The notes under the pieces: generated by a model
Seen by the model: only the letters and a program-made list of their open reading frames with translations
The model's database searches: none
What the model was told of the DNA's origin: nothing
Translations under genes and position numbers: made by a program
From: Streptomyces sp. Sge12
GTDB lineage: Bacteria > Actinomycetota > Actinomycetes > Streptomycetales > Streptomycetaceae
Direction of reading: 5' to 3'
NCBI RefSeq assembly: GCF_002080455.1
Contig: NZ_CP020555.1
Location: 5,430,501 to 5,494,500 of the forward strand
Length of the DNA stretch: 64,000 nucleotides
Part shown: in pieces, positions 35,402-43,996 of the stretch
Position numbering within the stretch: the first letter of the stretch is position 1
Layout of the letters: each line of letters starts with the position of its first letter

Positions 35402-35558
35402 GCCCGCACGCTATCCGCAGCCGTCCCGTCCCCCGGAGGGGCCACCCTCGCGGTCCGAACGGCCCGCGAGGGGAACAGCAGGTCCGGCCGGCAGCGTTGA
35501 ATCGACCTGGGTTCCGCGCACCCCGCACCCACCCGTGTCTTTGTAGGAGGACTTCCCA

Positions 35559-36392
35559 ATGACCGACCGGCCCTTGACGCTCATGGCAGTGCACGCCCAC
35601 CCCGACGACGAGGCCACCGGAACCGGAGGGGTCCTCGCGCGGTACGCGGCGGAGGGCATCCGCACGGTTCTCGTGACGTGTACCGACGGCGGATGCGGGG
35701 ACGGGCCCGGGGGCGTCAAGCCCGGTGATCCCGGGCACGATCCGGCGGCCGTCGCCCTGATGCGCCGACAGGAACTGGAGGCGAGCTGCGAGGTCCTGAA
35801 GATCAGTGATCTGGAGATGCTGGACTACGCCGACTCCGGGATGATGGGCTGGTCGAGCAACGACGCCCCCGGATCCTTCTGGAAGATGCCCGTGGAGGAA
35901 GGCGCCGCCCGCCTCGCGGCCCTCATGCGGCACTACCGGCCCGATGTGGTCGTCACCTATGACGAGAACGGCTTCTACGGGCACCCCGACCACATCCAGG
36001 CCCACCGCATCACGATGGCGGCGCTCGAGATGACCGAGATGACGCCGAAGGTGTACTGGACGACGATGCCGCGCTCGGCGATGGAGCGGTTCGGCACGAT
36101 CATGCGGGAGTTCGGCGAGGACATGCCGGAGCCGGATCCCGCCGAGACCGCCGCGCTCGCCGAGATCGGCCTCCCCGACGACGAGATCACCACGTGGGTG
36201 GACACCACCGCGTTCAGCGGTCAGAAGTTCGACGCGCTGGCCGCGCACGCCAGCCAGGGCGAGAACATCTTCTTCCTCCGGATGGGCAAGGAGAGGTTCG
36301 GCGAGCTGATGGGCCTGGAGACCTTCGTGCGCGTCCAGGACACCACCGGCGCGGCCGTGCCCGAGAACGACCTCTTCGCCGGCCTGCGCTGA
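35559..36392 (+). CDS. PIG-L/LmbE family deacetylase (Mca-like)
   Basis: 277 residues: zinc site A-H-P-D-D-E at residues 13-18 and G-H-P-D-H near 142; R-Y-A-A-E-G-I-R-T-V-L-V-T-C-T-D-G and D-Y-A-D-S-G-M-M-G-W as in mycothiol-conjugate amidase Mca and MshB. It probably hydrolyses an N-acyl-glucosaminyl substrate such as a mycothiol adduct or a sugar amide. GGAGGA before the ATG. It ends 24 bp before the palindrome that opens the acyl-CoA dehydrogenase promoter. Confidence 0.87.
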   Translation: MTDRPLTLMAVHAHPDDEATGTGGVLARYAAEGIRTVLVTCTDGGCGDGPGGVKPGDPGHDPAAVALMRRQELEASCEVLKISDLEMLDYADSGMMGWSSNDAPGSFWKMPVEEGAARLAALMRHYRPDVVVTYDENGFYGHPDHIQAHRITMAALEMTEMTPKVYWTTMPRSAMERFGTIMREFGEDMPEPDPAETAALAEIGLPDDEITTWVDTTAFSGQKFDALAAHASQGENIFFLRMGKERFGELMGLETFVRVQDTTGAAVPENDLFAGLR

Positions 36393-36415
36393 CCCGCACG
36401 TCGATCCGAATGCTC

Positions 36416-36434
36416 ATCTGACCTTCCGTCAGAT
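36416..36434. promoter_or_regulatory. perfect ATCTGAC-N5-GTCAGAT palindrome
   Basis: 7-bp perfect arms; the central 17-mer TCTGACCTTCCGTCAGA shares its arms with 8991 and 29086. It directly abuts the KstR site, so two repressors may compete or cooperate here. Confidence 0.6.
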
Positions 36435-36448
36435 TGGAACGTGTTCTA
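36435..36448. promoter_or_regulatory. KstR operator (8 of 8), acyl-CoA dehydrogenase promoter
   Basis: TGGAACGTGTTCTA fits TNNAACNNGTTNNA exactly and lies 11 bp upstream of the ATG, so the transcript is probably leaderless and the repressor would cover the start site. Confidence 0.8.
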
Positions 36449-36459
36449 GTCTGCCGCGC

Positions 36460-38592
36460 ATGGGCATCGGAATCACGCAGGAGCAGCGGGAGTTGGCCGA
36501 GGCGGTGCGCGGCTGGGTCGCGCGGGCCGTGCCTCCCGAGGAGGTCCGCAAGCTGCTCGACACCCCGCCGCAGACCGGGGTGCGGCCCGCCTACTGGGAC
36601 GCCATGACCGCGCAGGGGCTGCTGGAGCCGCACCTGGACGGCGGGACCCTGCTCGACCTGGCCGTCGTCGTCGAGGAAGCGGCCCGGGGCGCGCTGCCCG
36701 GGGCGTACCTGCCGAGCGCGCTGGCCTCCGTACTGCTGGAGCGGGCGGGGGCCGAGCCGCTCGACGGGCGGGTGGGGGCGGTCGCGCTCGGGCCCGGGAC
36801 ACTGACCGCCGTGGCCGTCGAGGGCGGCGGGTACCTGCTCGACGGGATCGCCCCGCCCGTGCTCGGCGCGGGCGAGGCCGACCTGGTGCTGCTCGCCGCC
36901 GAGGCCGCGCACGGCACGTGCTGGTTCGCCGTGGACGCCGCCGCGCTGGACATCCGTACGCACGAGAGCGCCGACCCGACGCGCCCCACCGCCGAGGTGC
37001 GGGCGCGCGGGGTCGCCACCGCCCCCGACCGGCTGCTGGAACTGGACGCGGCGCTGGTCCGGGACCTGGCCTGCGCGCTGTTCGCCGCCGACGCCTGCGG
37101 CACCGCGGCCTGGGCGCTGGACACGGCCGCCTCGTACGCGAAGGTGCGCGAGCAGTTCGGCCGGCCCATCGGGCAGTTCCAGGGCGTCAAGCACCTGTGC
37201 GCAGACATGCTCGTCCGCCTCGAACAGGCCCGGGCCATGGCCTGGGACGCCGCCCAGGCCATGGAGGAGCCCGCCGAGGTGCGCTCGCTCGTGGCGGCCC
37301 TCGCCGCCGGGACCGCCCTGGACGCCGCCTACTCCTGCGCCAAGGACTGCATCCAGATCCTCGGCGGCATCGGCTTCACCTGGGAGCACGACGCGCACAT
37401 CTACCTGCGGCGGGCGCTCGTCGCCCGCCAGCTGCTGGGGCCCGGCGACGGGCACCGGGTCCGGGCCGTGCGGTCCGCGGCGGGCGGTGCGCGGCGCGAG
37501 CTGCGCCTGGAACTCCCCGCGCAGGCCGAGACGTACCGCGCGAAGGCCCGTACCGCCATCGCGGACGCGCGCGGGCTGGACCCGGCGACCGCCCGCCGGA
37601 TCCTGGCCCCCACCGGCTACGCGGCCCCGTACCTGCCGCCCCCCTACGGGCTCGGCGCGGGGCCCGTCGAGCAGCTCGTCGTCCAGCAGGAACTGGCCGC
37701 GGCCGGGGTGAAGGTCGCCGACCTCGGGATCGCCACCTGGGTGGTGCCCTCGCTGATCGCCTACGGGACACAGGCCCAGCGGGAGGCCTACGTACCGGCG
37801 ACGCTGCGCGGGGACATCACCTGGTGCCAGCTCTTCTCCGAGCCCGGCGCGGGCTCCGACCTGGCCTCGCTGCGGACCCGCGCGGAGCGCCGGGAGGACG
37901 GCTCCTGGAAGATCAACGGGCAGAAGGTGTGGACGAGTTCCGCACACAGCGCCGACTACGGGATCCTGCTCGCCCGCACCGACCCGGACGTGCCCAAGCA
38001 CAAGGGGCTCGGCTACTTCCTCGTCGACATGAAGAACACCCCCGGCATCGAGATCCGCCCGCTGAAGGAGATCACCGGCGAGGCCCTCTTCAACGAGGTG
38101 TACTTCGACGACGCGCAGCTCCCGGCGGACGCGCTGGTCGGCGCCGTCGACGGCGGCTGGAAGGTGGCCCGCAACACCCTCGGCAACGAACGCGTCCACA
38201 TGGCCGACCAGATGACCTTCGACACCGGCCTGGAGGCGCTCCTCGCGCACGCCGCCGAGCTCGACGGCACGTACCGCAGGCGGATCGGCGCACTGGCCGC
38301 CGAGGCGCACGCCCTGGCCTGCATCGGGCTGCGCACCACCCTCCAGCAGGTGTCGGGGCTGGAACCGGGCGCGGGCGCCTCCGTCCGCAAGCTCGTCCAG
38401 ACCCCGCACCAGCAGCGGACCGCCGAGCTCGCGCTCGAACTGCTGGGACCGGCGGGCGCGGTGCGGGAGGGGGCGGGGGAGCGGGCGGTGCACGGGATGC
38501 TCATGTCCCGCTGCCTGACCATCGCCGGAGGCACCACACAGGTCCAGCTCAATGTCGTCGCCGAGCGGATTCTCGGCCTCCCGAGGGACTGA
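36460..38592 (+). CDS. fadE34: fused double acyl-CoA dehydrogenase, FadE34-like
   Basis: 710 residues made of two acyl-CoA dehydrogenase units. The N-terminal ~340 lack a good catalytic base. The C-terminal half has the FAD-binding W-C-Q-L-F-S-E-P-G-A-G-S-D-L-A and the R-I-L-G-L-P-R-D end. The length and fused design match mycobacterial FadE34 (711 aa), recalled as the dehydrogenase of the C24 steroid side-chain CoA. The product is the enoyl-CoA for the hydratase at 41989. No Shine-Dalgarno site is visible. The thiolase follows 15 bp later in the same operon. Confidence 0.88.
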   Translation: MGIGITQEQRELAEAVRGWVARAVPPEEVRKLLDTPPQTGVRPAYWDAMTAQGLLEPHLDGGTLLDLAVVVEEAARGALPGAYLPSALASVLLERAGAEPLDGRVGAVALGPGTLTAVAVEGGGYLLDGIAPPVLGAGEADLVLLAAEAAHGTCWFAVDAAALDIRTHESADPTRPTAEVRARGVATAPDRLLELDAALVRDLACALFAADACGTAAWALDTAASYAKVREQFGRPIGQFQGVKHLCADMLVRLEQARAMAWDAAQAMEEPAEVRSLVAALAAGTALDAAYSCAKDCIQILGGIGFTWEHDAHIYLRRALVARQLLGPGDGHRVRAVRSAAGGARRELRLELPAQAETYRAKARTAIADARGLDPATARRILAPTGYAAPYLPPPYGLGAGPVEQLVVQQELAAAGVKVADLGIATWVVPSLIAYGTQAQREAYVPATLRGDITWCQLFSEPGAGSDLASLRTRAERREDGSWKINGQKVWTSSAHSADYGILLARTDPDVPKHKGLGYFLVDMKNTPGIEIRPLKEITGEALFNEVYFDDAQLPADALVGAVDGGWKVARNTLGNERVHMADQMTFDTGLEALLAHAAELDGTYRRRIGALAAEAHALACIGLRTTLQQVSGLEPGAGASVRKLVQTPHQQRTAELALELLGPAGAVREGAGERAVHGMLMSRCLTIAGGTTQVQLNVVAERILGLPRD

Positions 38593-38607
38593 AGGGACAC
38601 CAGGGGC

Positions 38608-39798
38608 ATGAAGTCGTACATCGTGGGTGTCGGCATGACGAAGTTCGAGAAGCCGGAGTCGCGGGACTGGCAGTACTGGGACATGGCGAAGGAGGCCGGG
38701 ACGGCGGCGCTCGCGGACGCCGGCGTGGACTACGGGCTCGTCGAGCAGGTCCCGGTGGGCTACTGCTTCCAGGCGTCCACCGCCGGCCAGCGGGCCGCGT
38801 ACGAGCTGGGGCTCTCCGGGGTGCCTGTCTACAACGTCAACAACAACTGTGCGACGGGCTCGACGGCGCTGATGATGGCGCGGCAGTTCGTGCAGGGCGG
38901 GATCAGCGACTGCGTGCTGGCGCTGGGCTTCGAGAAGATGAAGCGCGGCGCGCTGGGCGGTGGAGCCGACGGAGGTGACTTCAAGACCTCGCCGGTGGCC
39001 CGGCACTACGGGATCATGGCCGCCGGCCACGGCTTCGAGATGTCCCCGCCAACGGCGCAGATCTTCGGCAACGCGGCGCGGGAGCACATGGAGCGGTACG
39101 GGACCACGGCCGCGCAGCTCGCGGCCGTGGGCGCGAAGAACCACCGGCACTCGGCGAACAACCCGAACGCGCAGTTCCAGGACGTGTACGGGGTCGAGGA
39201 GATCCTGGCGGCGAAGGAGATCCACGCGCCGCTCACCAAGCTCCAGTGCTCGCCGACCTCGGACGGCGCGGCGGCGGCGCTGGTGGTGTCGGAGCGGTTC
39301 GTGGTGCGGCACGGGCTGCACGACAAGGCGGTGGAGATCGTCGGCCAGGCGATGACGACGGACACGGAGGCCTCCTTCGCGTCGGGCTCGTGCATCGACG
39401 TGGTGGGCAAGCCGATGACGGCCGCGGCGGCCCGGCAGGCGTACGGGGCGTCGGGGCTCGGGATCGAGGACGTGGACGTCGTGGAACTGCACGACTGTTT
39501 CTCGATCAACGAGCTGCTGACGTACGAGGCGCTGGGCATGTGCGAGGACGGCGCCGCCGGAAAGCTGCTGGAGTCGGGCGCGACCACGTACGGCGGGCGG
39601 TGGGTGGTGAACCCGTCGGGCGGGCTGATCTCGAAGGGGCATCCGCTGGGGGCGACCGGGCTGGCGCAGGCCGCCGAACTGGTCTGGCAGCTGCGCGGCG
39701 AGGCGGGGCCGCGGCAGGTCGCGGGGGCGAGGGTGGGGTTGGCGCACAACATCGGGCTGGGCGGCGCGGCGGTGGTGACCCTCCTGCGGCGGGGATAG
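38608..39798 (+). CDS. SCP2/Ltp3-like thiolase (lipid-transfer protein)
   Basis: 396 residues. It opens S-Y-I-V-G-V-G-M-T-K-F and has catalytic Cys81 in N-N-N-C-A-T-G-S-T-A-L, H-D-C-F-S-I-N-E-L-L-T-Y-E-A-L-G, and G-G-L-I-S-K-G-H-P-L-G-A-T-G near the end. The Ltp/SCPx group includes mycobacterial Ltp3 and Ltp2, which act on steroid-CoA side chains. It is translationally close to the FadE34-like gene, with which it probably forms a KstR-controlled operon. The exact reaction (thiolysis or aldol cleavage) is not clear. Confidence 0.88.
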   Translation: MKSYIVGVGMTKFEKPESRDWQYWDMAKEAGTAALADAGVDYGLVEQVPVGYCFQASTAGQRAAYELGLSGVPVYNVNNNCATGSTALMMARQFVQGGISDCVLALGFEKMKRGALGGGADGGDFKTSPVARHYGIMAAGHGFEMSPPTAQIFGNAAREHMERYGTTAAQLAAVGAKNHRHSANNPNAQFQDVYGVEEILAAKEIHAPLTKLQCSPTSDGAAAALVVSERFVVRHGLHDKAVEIVGQAMTTDTEASFASGSCIDVVGKPMTAAAARQAYGASGLGIEDVDVVELHDCFSINELLTYEALGMCEDGAAGKLLESGATTYGGRWVVNPSGGLISKGHPLGATGLAQAAELVWQLRGEAGPRQVAGARVGLAHNIGLGGAAVVTLLRRG

Positions 39799-39843
39799 GA
39801 ACGCGCTTTCGTCCACGGGGGCGGAGCGTTAGGCTCCGCCCCC

Positions 39844-40359
39844 GTGAGCGAGATATGCGGGGCATCCTTCAGCGCCACCGGCAGCGTGACCAGGGACGAG
39901 TACGACGAGGCCGCCAGGGCGGCGGGGCTGTTCCGGCGGGGCCGGATCGTGGGCGCCCTCGGCACGGCCCTGCTCGCTTCGGCGGGGGTGGCGCTGTCCT
40001 CGGGCGGTCTCACCCTGCACCCCGTCCCCCTCGGGATCGCGGTGGCGTACGGCCTCTTCGCGCTGCTGTTGCTGCCGCGGTGGGCGGTGGCCCGGGGCTT
40101 CCGCACGGGCAGGGCCGCCGAGGAGAAGCGGGTCGTGGTGGACGGTACGGGCATCGAGGTGTTCCGGGGCGGGGAGTCGCAGCGGATCGTGTGGGACGAG
40201 ATGCGCTACTACTACGAGACGCCCCGGCTGCACGTGTTCGTGGGCCGCTCGCGCCGCCGGACGTGTCTCGTGGTGCTGCCCAAGCGGCTGTTCACCGCCC
40301 CGGGCGAGAGCGAGCTCCTCGCCGCCTTCGGGCAGGAGCAGGCCGGCGACGGCTCGTAG
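39844..40359 (+). CDS. YcxB-like PH-domain membrane protein
   Basis: 171 residues: two membrane helices in the middle (residues ~38-80), then a C-terminal beta-rich YcxB-like domain (V-V-V-D-G-T-G-I-E-V-F-R-G-G-E-S-Q-R-I-V-W-D-E-M; T-C-L-V-V-L-P-K-R-L-F). GTG start. Function unknown. It converges with the small Cys-rich protein gene below. Confidence 0.77.
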   Translation: MSEICGASFSATGSVTRDEYDEAARAAGLFRRGRIVGALGTALLASAGVALSSGGLTLHPVPLGIAVAYGLFALLLLPRWAVARGFRTGRAAEEKRVVVDGTGIEVFRGGESQRIVWDEMRYYYETPRLHVFVGRSRRRTCLVVLPKRLFTAPGESELLAAFGQEQAGDGS

Positions 40360-40399
40360 CGGCCCCGGGGGTCGCGCCGCCCCGGGGTGCGCCCCGCTC

Positions 40400-40672
40400 T
40401 CAGCGGGCGGCGGGGCGCAGGGTGCAGCTGCCGTCCTCGGTGCACTCCCGTTGCAGCCGGCCCCGGGAGAGCGTCTGGGCCAGGCCGATCGCCCAGCACA
40501 TCGGGCAGCCGCGCAGGGCCACCAGGCCGACCGGGGCGAGGGCCAGGGTGAGCGGTCCGTACAGCGGCAGGAGCGCGAAGGCGCCGATCAGGCTGCCGAT
40601 GCCGACCGCGCCGCGGACCAGGTGCCGGGGCAGGGTGGAGCTGGCGAAGTCGGGGCCGTCAGCAGTGTTCAT
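40400..40672 (-). CDS. small YgaP-like membrane protein with four cysteines
   Basis: 90 residues: one or two hydrophobic segments (GAVGIGSLIGAFALLPLYG, LTLALAPVGLVAL) and a C-terminal G-C-P-M-C-W-A-I-G-L with a further C-T-E-D-G-S-C pair. The C-P-x-x-x-x-x-x-G pattern recalls the DUF2892/YgaP membrane domain. The start lies inside the 3' end of the sigma gene (14-bp overlap), so it is coupled to the sigma factor and may be a small redox or membrane partner. Confidence 0.72.
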   Translation of the reverse strand: MNTADGPDFASSTLPRHLVRGAVGIGSLIGAFALLPLYGPLTLALAPVGLVALRGCPMCWAIGLAQTLSRGRLQRECTEDGSCTLRPAAR

Positions 40673-41204
40673 CGTCGCCTCCGAGCAGGGTGTCGTGGAG
40701 GGCCGCACGGGCCCGGTGCAGCCGGGACTTCATCGCGGCGGTGGTGAGGCCCAGCGCGTCGGCGGCCGTCCGCCCGCTGTGCCCCTGGATGTCCCGCATG
40801 ATCAGCACGCGCCGCTGGTCCTCGGGGAGGGCGGCGATGGCCCGCGCCACCCGGGCCGCCTCCAGGCGCTGCAGGGCCTCCTCCTCCGCCGACCTCACGG
40901 CGGTGTCCGGCAGCGGAGCGCGCTCGTGCGGGACGAGCCGGGCGCGGCGCAGGCACTCGTTGCGGACGATGCGGAACATCCACGAGGCCAGTGCGCCGGA
41001 CGCGCGCAGCATCCCCACCTTGCGGTAGAGGATGATCAGCGCCTCCTGGGCCGCGTCCTCGGCGTCCTCGGGGGAGGCGCACAGCGAGTGCGCGAACCTC
41101 CGTACGTTCGGGTGCGAGCCGGAGACCAGCGCGGTCAGCGAATCGAGGTCCCCGCGCTGCGCGGCGAGGACCAGGGTCTCGGCGGGCCAGGTCGACTCAG
41201 CCAC
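40659..41204 (-). CDS. ECF-type RNA polymerase sigma factor
   Basis: 181 residues with sigma region 2 (H-S-L-C-A-S-P-E-D-A-E-D-A-A-Q-E-A-L; W-M-F-R-I-V-R-N-E-C-L-R-R) and region 4 (A-L-P-E-D-Q-R-R-V-L-I-M-R-D-I-Q-G-H-S ... A-L-G-L-T-T-A-A-M-K-S-R-L-H-R-A-R). There is no adjacent zinc anti-sigma with H-x3-C-x2-C, so the small membrane proteins on each side are the only candidate partners. GTG 41204 overlaps the upstream small ORF. Confidence 0.88.
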   Translation of the reverse strand: MAESTWPAETLVLAAQRGDLDSLTALVSGSHPNVRRFAHSLCASPEDAEDAAQEALIILYRKVGMLRASGALASWMFRIVRNECLRRARLVPHERAPLPDTAVRSAEEEALQRLEAARVARAIAALPEDQRRVLIMRDIQGHSGRTAADALGLTTAAMKSRLHRARAALHDTLLGGDDEHC

Positions 41205-41289
41205 GGGAGCGGGCCCGTCGGCGCAGCACGACGACCGTGCAGGTGCAGAGCAGCAGAACGGCGACGGCGCCGGCAACGAGAGCGATCAC
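41197..41289 (-). CDS. 30-residue membrane peptide coupled to the sigma gene
   Basis: A 30-codon frame beginning GTG-ATC-GCT, with a perfect GGAGG five bases upstream. It encodes one hydrophobic helix with two cysteines (I-A-L-V-A-G-A-V-A-V-L-L-L-C-T-C-T-V-V-V-L) and an R-R-R-A-R-S-R-G tail. Its last 8 bp overlap the sigma GTG, so translation is coupled. Function unknown. Confidence 0.65.
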   Translation of the reverse strand: MIALVAGAVAVLLLCTCTVVVLRRRARSRG

Positions 41290-41380
41290 GGAAACCTCCG
41301 GGTCAGGTGCCGACCTGGGCGTCGGCACATGCATAAGAGGCGCCGGTGCCGGAAAAGGATTCTCCCGGATCCCCCCGACT

Positions 41381-41743
41381 TCATCCCAGGGCCGGGTCCA
41401 CCACCGTCTCGCCCATGGAAGCACGGCGGATGGAGTCCGCGAGCTCCTCGACGGGGCCGTCGCGCAGGACCAGGCCGGCCGCGCCGGCGGCGAGGGCGGC
41501 CTCCGCCAGGCCGGGGTGCGCCGAGCCCGTGAGGACCAGTACCCGGCACTCCGGGTCGTCGGCCAGCAGCGCGGTCACGGCCTCGAGTTCCTCCACGAGG
41601 GCCACCGCGGGCCGGGCCATCGGGTCCCGGACGACCTCGATGTCCGGCTGGAGGCCCAGCTGGAGCGCCAGGGCGGGATGCGGCGGCTCCAGCAGGACGC
41701 GCAGGGCGCGGGCCGCACGGTGGTCAACAGGCATTTCGTCCAC
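41381..41743 (-). CDS. orphan pseudo-receiver protein
   Basis: 120 residues in the fold order of a response-regulator receiver: A-L-R-V-L-L-E-P (acidic pocket lost), D-I-E-V-V, R-V-L-V-L-T-G-S, A-L-A-A-G-A-A-G-L-V-L-R-D-G-P (Lys replaced by Arg), and E-E-L-A-D-S-I-R-R-A-S-M-G-E-T-V-V-D-P-A-L. The phosphoacceptor Asp is missing (A-V-A-L-V-E-E) and no output HTH follows, so it cannot be a normal NarL-type regulator. GTG 41743 or ATG 41734 is the start; neither has a good ribosome site. Confidence 0.65.
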   Translation of the reverse strand: MDEMPVDHRAARALRVLLEPPHPALALQLGLQPDIEVVRDPMARPAVALVEELEAVTALLADDPECRVLVLTGSAHPGLAEAALAAGAAGLVLRDGPVEELADSIRRASMGETVVDPALG

Positions 41744-41802
41744 GCGGGCAGGGTATGGCCCGGGCCCGCGGCGGCCGGGCAACACGCGCCGCGCACAGCC
41801 GA

Positions 41803-41819
41803 TCTGACGTGAAGTCATG
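41803..41819. promoter_or_regulatory. degenerate TCTGAC-N5-GTCATG half-palindrome
   Basis: The left arm is intact and the right arm keeps four of six bases. It is of interest only because it lies upstream of a KstR site, as at the P450 and FadE34 promoters. Confidence 0.3.
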
Positions 41820-41871
41820 AGTCTTCCCAAGTGCGGGGGCGTGCGTTATACATTTCCTCACCGGTCGGGGC

Positions 41872-41885
41872 TAGAACGCGTTCTA
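41872..41885. promoter_or_regulatory. KstR operator (8 of 8), MaoC operon promoter
   Basis: TAGAACGCGTTCTA fits the KstR motif exactly and lies in a perfect 16-bp palindrome CTAGAACGCGTTCTAG (41871-41886). It is 104 bp upstream of the MaoC start and controls the three-gene operon. Confidence 0.85.
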
Positions 41886-41988
41886 GAACCGGCCCCCGCA
41901 TACGACCTCGGTGCGGCCGACGGTGCGGACGGCCGCACCGAGGTCTTCCAACGGCCCCGGTTCTCCAACGACAGGGAGCAGCACCCCC

Positions 41989-42843
41989 ATGCCGATCGAT
42001 GCCGCCAAGGCCCTCGCCGCCGAACCCCGTCTCGGGGAGATCGGCTGGGACCACAAGGACATCCAGCTCTACCACCTCGGCCTCGGCGCGGGCCGGCCGG
42101 CCACCGATCCGGACGAGCTGCGCTACACCCTCGAGTCCAAGCTCCACGTCCTGCCCAGCTTCGCGACCGTCGCGGGCGCCGGCATGGCCATGATGGGCGG
42201 GCTCGCCGCCCCCGGGATCGAGATCAACCTCGCCAACGTCCTGCACGGCGGCCAGTCCATCGAGCTGCACCGGCCCATCCCCGTCAAGGGCAGCGCCACC
42301 TCCACCGCCAGGGTCGCGGCGCTCTACGACAAGGGCAAGGCCGCCGTCGTCGTCCTGCGCACCGAGGTCGCCGACGCCGACGGGCCGCTGTGGACCAGCG
42401 ACGCGCAGATCTTCGTACGGGGAGAGGGCGGCTTCGGCGGCGAGCGCGGCCCCTCCGTCAAGGAGGAGCTGCCCGAGCGCGCCCCGGACCGCGTCGAGGA
42501 GCGCCACATCCGCGAGGAGCAGGCCCTGCTCTACCGCCTCTCCGGCGACTGGAACCCGCTGCACGCCGATCCCGAGTTCGCGAAACTGGCGGGCTTCGAC
42601 CGGCCGATCCTGCACGGCCTGTGCTCGTACGGGATGACCCTCAAGGCCGTCGTGGACACGGCCTTGGGCGGGGACGTCTCCCGGGTCCGGGCCTACCGCA
42701 CCCGCTTCGCCGGGATCGTCCTCCCCGGCGAGACGCTGCGCATCCGGATGTGGCAGGAGCCCGGCCGGGTCCTGGTGTCGGTGAGCGCCGTCGAACGGGA
42801 CGACGCACCGGTCCTCGCCGACACCGTCGTCGAACACGCCTGA
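41989..42843 (+). CDS. MaoC-type enoyl-CoA hydratase, Rv3538-like
   Basis: 284 residues of double hot-dog fold. It begins M-P-I-D, has Q-L-Y-H-L-G-L-G-A-G early, and the hydratase-2 motif G-D-W-N-P-L-H-A-D-P-E-F-A-x-x-A-G-F-x-R-P-I-L-H-G-L-C in the second half. These segments match mycobacterial Rv3538, a KstR-controlled steroid enoyl-CoA hydratase. It should hydrate the FadE34 product. A perfect KstR site precedes it; GGGAG before the ATG. Confidence 0.9.
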   Translation: MPIDAAKALAAEPRLGEIGWDHKDIQLYHLGLGAGRPATDPDELRYTLESKLHVLPSFATVAGAGMAMMGGLAAPGIEINLANVLHGGQSIELHRPIPVKGSATSTARVAALYDKGKAAVVVLRTEVADADGPLWTSDAQIFVRGEGGFGGERGPSVKEELPERAPDRVEERHIREEQALLYRLSGDWNPLHADPEFAKLAGFDRPILHGLCSYGMTLKAVVDTALGGDVSRVRAYRTRFAGIVLPGETLRIRMWQEPGRVLVSVSAVERDDAPVLADTVVEHA

Positions 42844-42895
42844 GCACGAGAACCGAGTACCAGTACGGACCGTACGAGACCCAAGGAGCCGCACC

Positions 42896-43972
42896 GTGCG
42901 CGCAGCACTGCAGAGCGAGATCGGCCAGGACAAGCTCGAGGTCGTCGACGACATGGAGGCCGTGGGCCTGGGCCCCGGCAAGGTGAAGATCCGGGTCAGG
43001 GCCACCGGCCTGTGCCACTCGGACCTCTCCGCGATGAGCGGCGTGCTGCCGCAGCCCGCCCCCTTCGTCCCGGGCCACGAGGGCTCCGGGGTGATCGCCG
43101 ACGTCGGTGACGGGGTCACCTCCCTCAAGCAGGGCGACCGGGTCCTCGTCTGCTGGCTGCCGCCCTGCGGCCACTGTCCGTCCTGCAAGCGCGGCCAGGG
43201 CCACCTGTGCCTGGCGAGCCTGGTCAACGCGGGCACCCCCAACTTCCGCCGCGCGGGCGGGGACATCTTCGGCTTCGCCGCGACCGGCACCTTCGCCGAG
43301 GAGCTCGTCGTCGACGCCGCGTGCGCCGTCCCGATCCCCGACGACGTGCCCTTCGACATCGCCGCCCTCATCGGCTGCGGGGTCACCACCGGCCTCGGCG
43401 CGGCCATCAACACGGCGCAGGTGGAGGCCGGCTCCTCGGTCGCCGTCATCGGCTGCGGCGGCGTCGGCATCTCCGTCATCCAGGGCGCCAAGGTCCAGGG
43501 CGCGGCCCAGATCATCGCCGTCGACCCGGTCGAGTCGCGGCGCGAGGCGGCCCTGCGCTTCGGGGCCACCGAGGCCGTGGGACCGGAGGCCTTCGACGAC
43601 GCCAAGAACCGGATCACCGGCGGCGAGGGCTTCGACTACGTCTTCGAGGTCGTCGGCAAGTCCGCCACCGCGCAGACCGCGTACCGGATGACCCGGCGCG
43701 GCGGCAGCGTGGTGATCGTCGGGGCGGGCGCACTGGACGACAACTTCCAGATCGACATGTTCTCGCTCTTCTTCGACGAGAAGAAGATCCTGCCGTCGAT
43801 GTACGGCGGCGGGGACGTGCTCCGTTCCTACGAGCGCACCATCGCCCTGTGGCGGGCCGGCCGGGTGGACCTGGCGAGCCTGATCACGCACCGGGTGCAG
43901 CTCGCCGAGATCAACGACGCGCTCGACCAGATGCGTACGGGCGTGGCCCTGCGCACCTGCATCGAACTCTGA
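42896..43972 (+). CDS. Zn-dependent alcohol dehydrogenase (MDR)
   Basis: 358 residues. Catalytic zinc residues are in G-L-C-H-S-D and G-H-E-G-S-G; structural zinc cysteines are C-G-H-C-P-S-C-K-R-G-Q-G-H-L-C; the NAD fold has G-C-G-G-V-G. It belongs with the AdhD/class III-like group and probably oxidises an alcohol or hydroxyacyl intermediate of the pathway. Its position between hydratase and SDR (gaps 52 and 24 bp) suggests co-transcription. AAGGAGC before the GTG. Confidence 0.88.
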   Translation: MRAALQSEIGQDKLEVVDDMEAVGLGPGKVKIRVRATGLCHSDLSAMSGVLPQPAPFVPGHEGSGVIADVGDGVTSLKQGDRVLVCWLPPCGHCPSCKRGQGHLCLASLVNAGTPNFRRAGGDIFGFAATGTFAEELVVDAACAVPIPDDVPFDIAALIGCGVTTGLGAAINTAQVEAGSSVAVIGCGGVGISVIQGAKVQGAAQIIAVDPVESRREAALRFGATEAVGPEAFDDAKNRITGGEGFDYVFEVVGKSATAQTAYRMTRRGGSVVIVGAGALDDNFQIDMFSLFFDEKKILPSMYGGGDVLRSYERTIALWRAGRVDLASLITHRVQLAEINDALDQMRTGVALRTCIEL

Positions 43973-43996
43973 CCCGTTTCGAGAGGAACCGTACGG

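Noticed and set aside
36214-39816. 1200-codon open frame antisense to the acyl-CoA dehydrogenase and Ltp3-like genes
   Set aside because: Its product is a Gly/Arg/Val-rich, motif-free sequence, the usual reverse shadow of high-GC coding DNA; the sense genes have complete family motifs.
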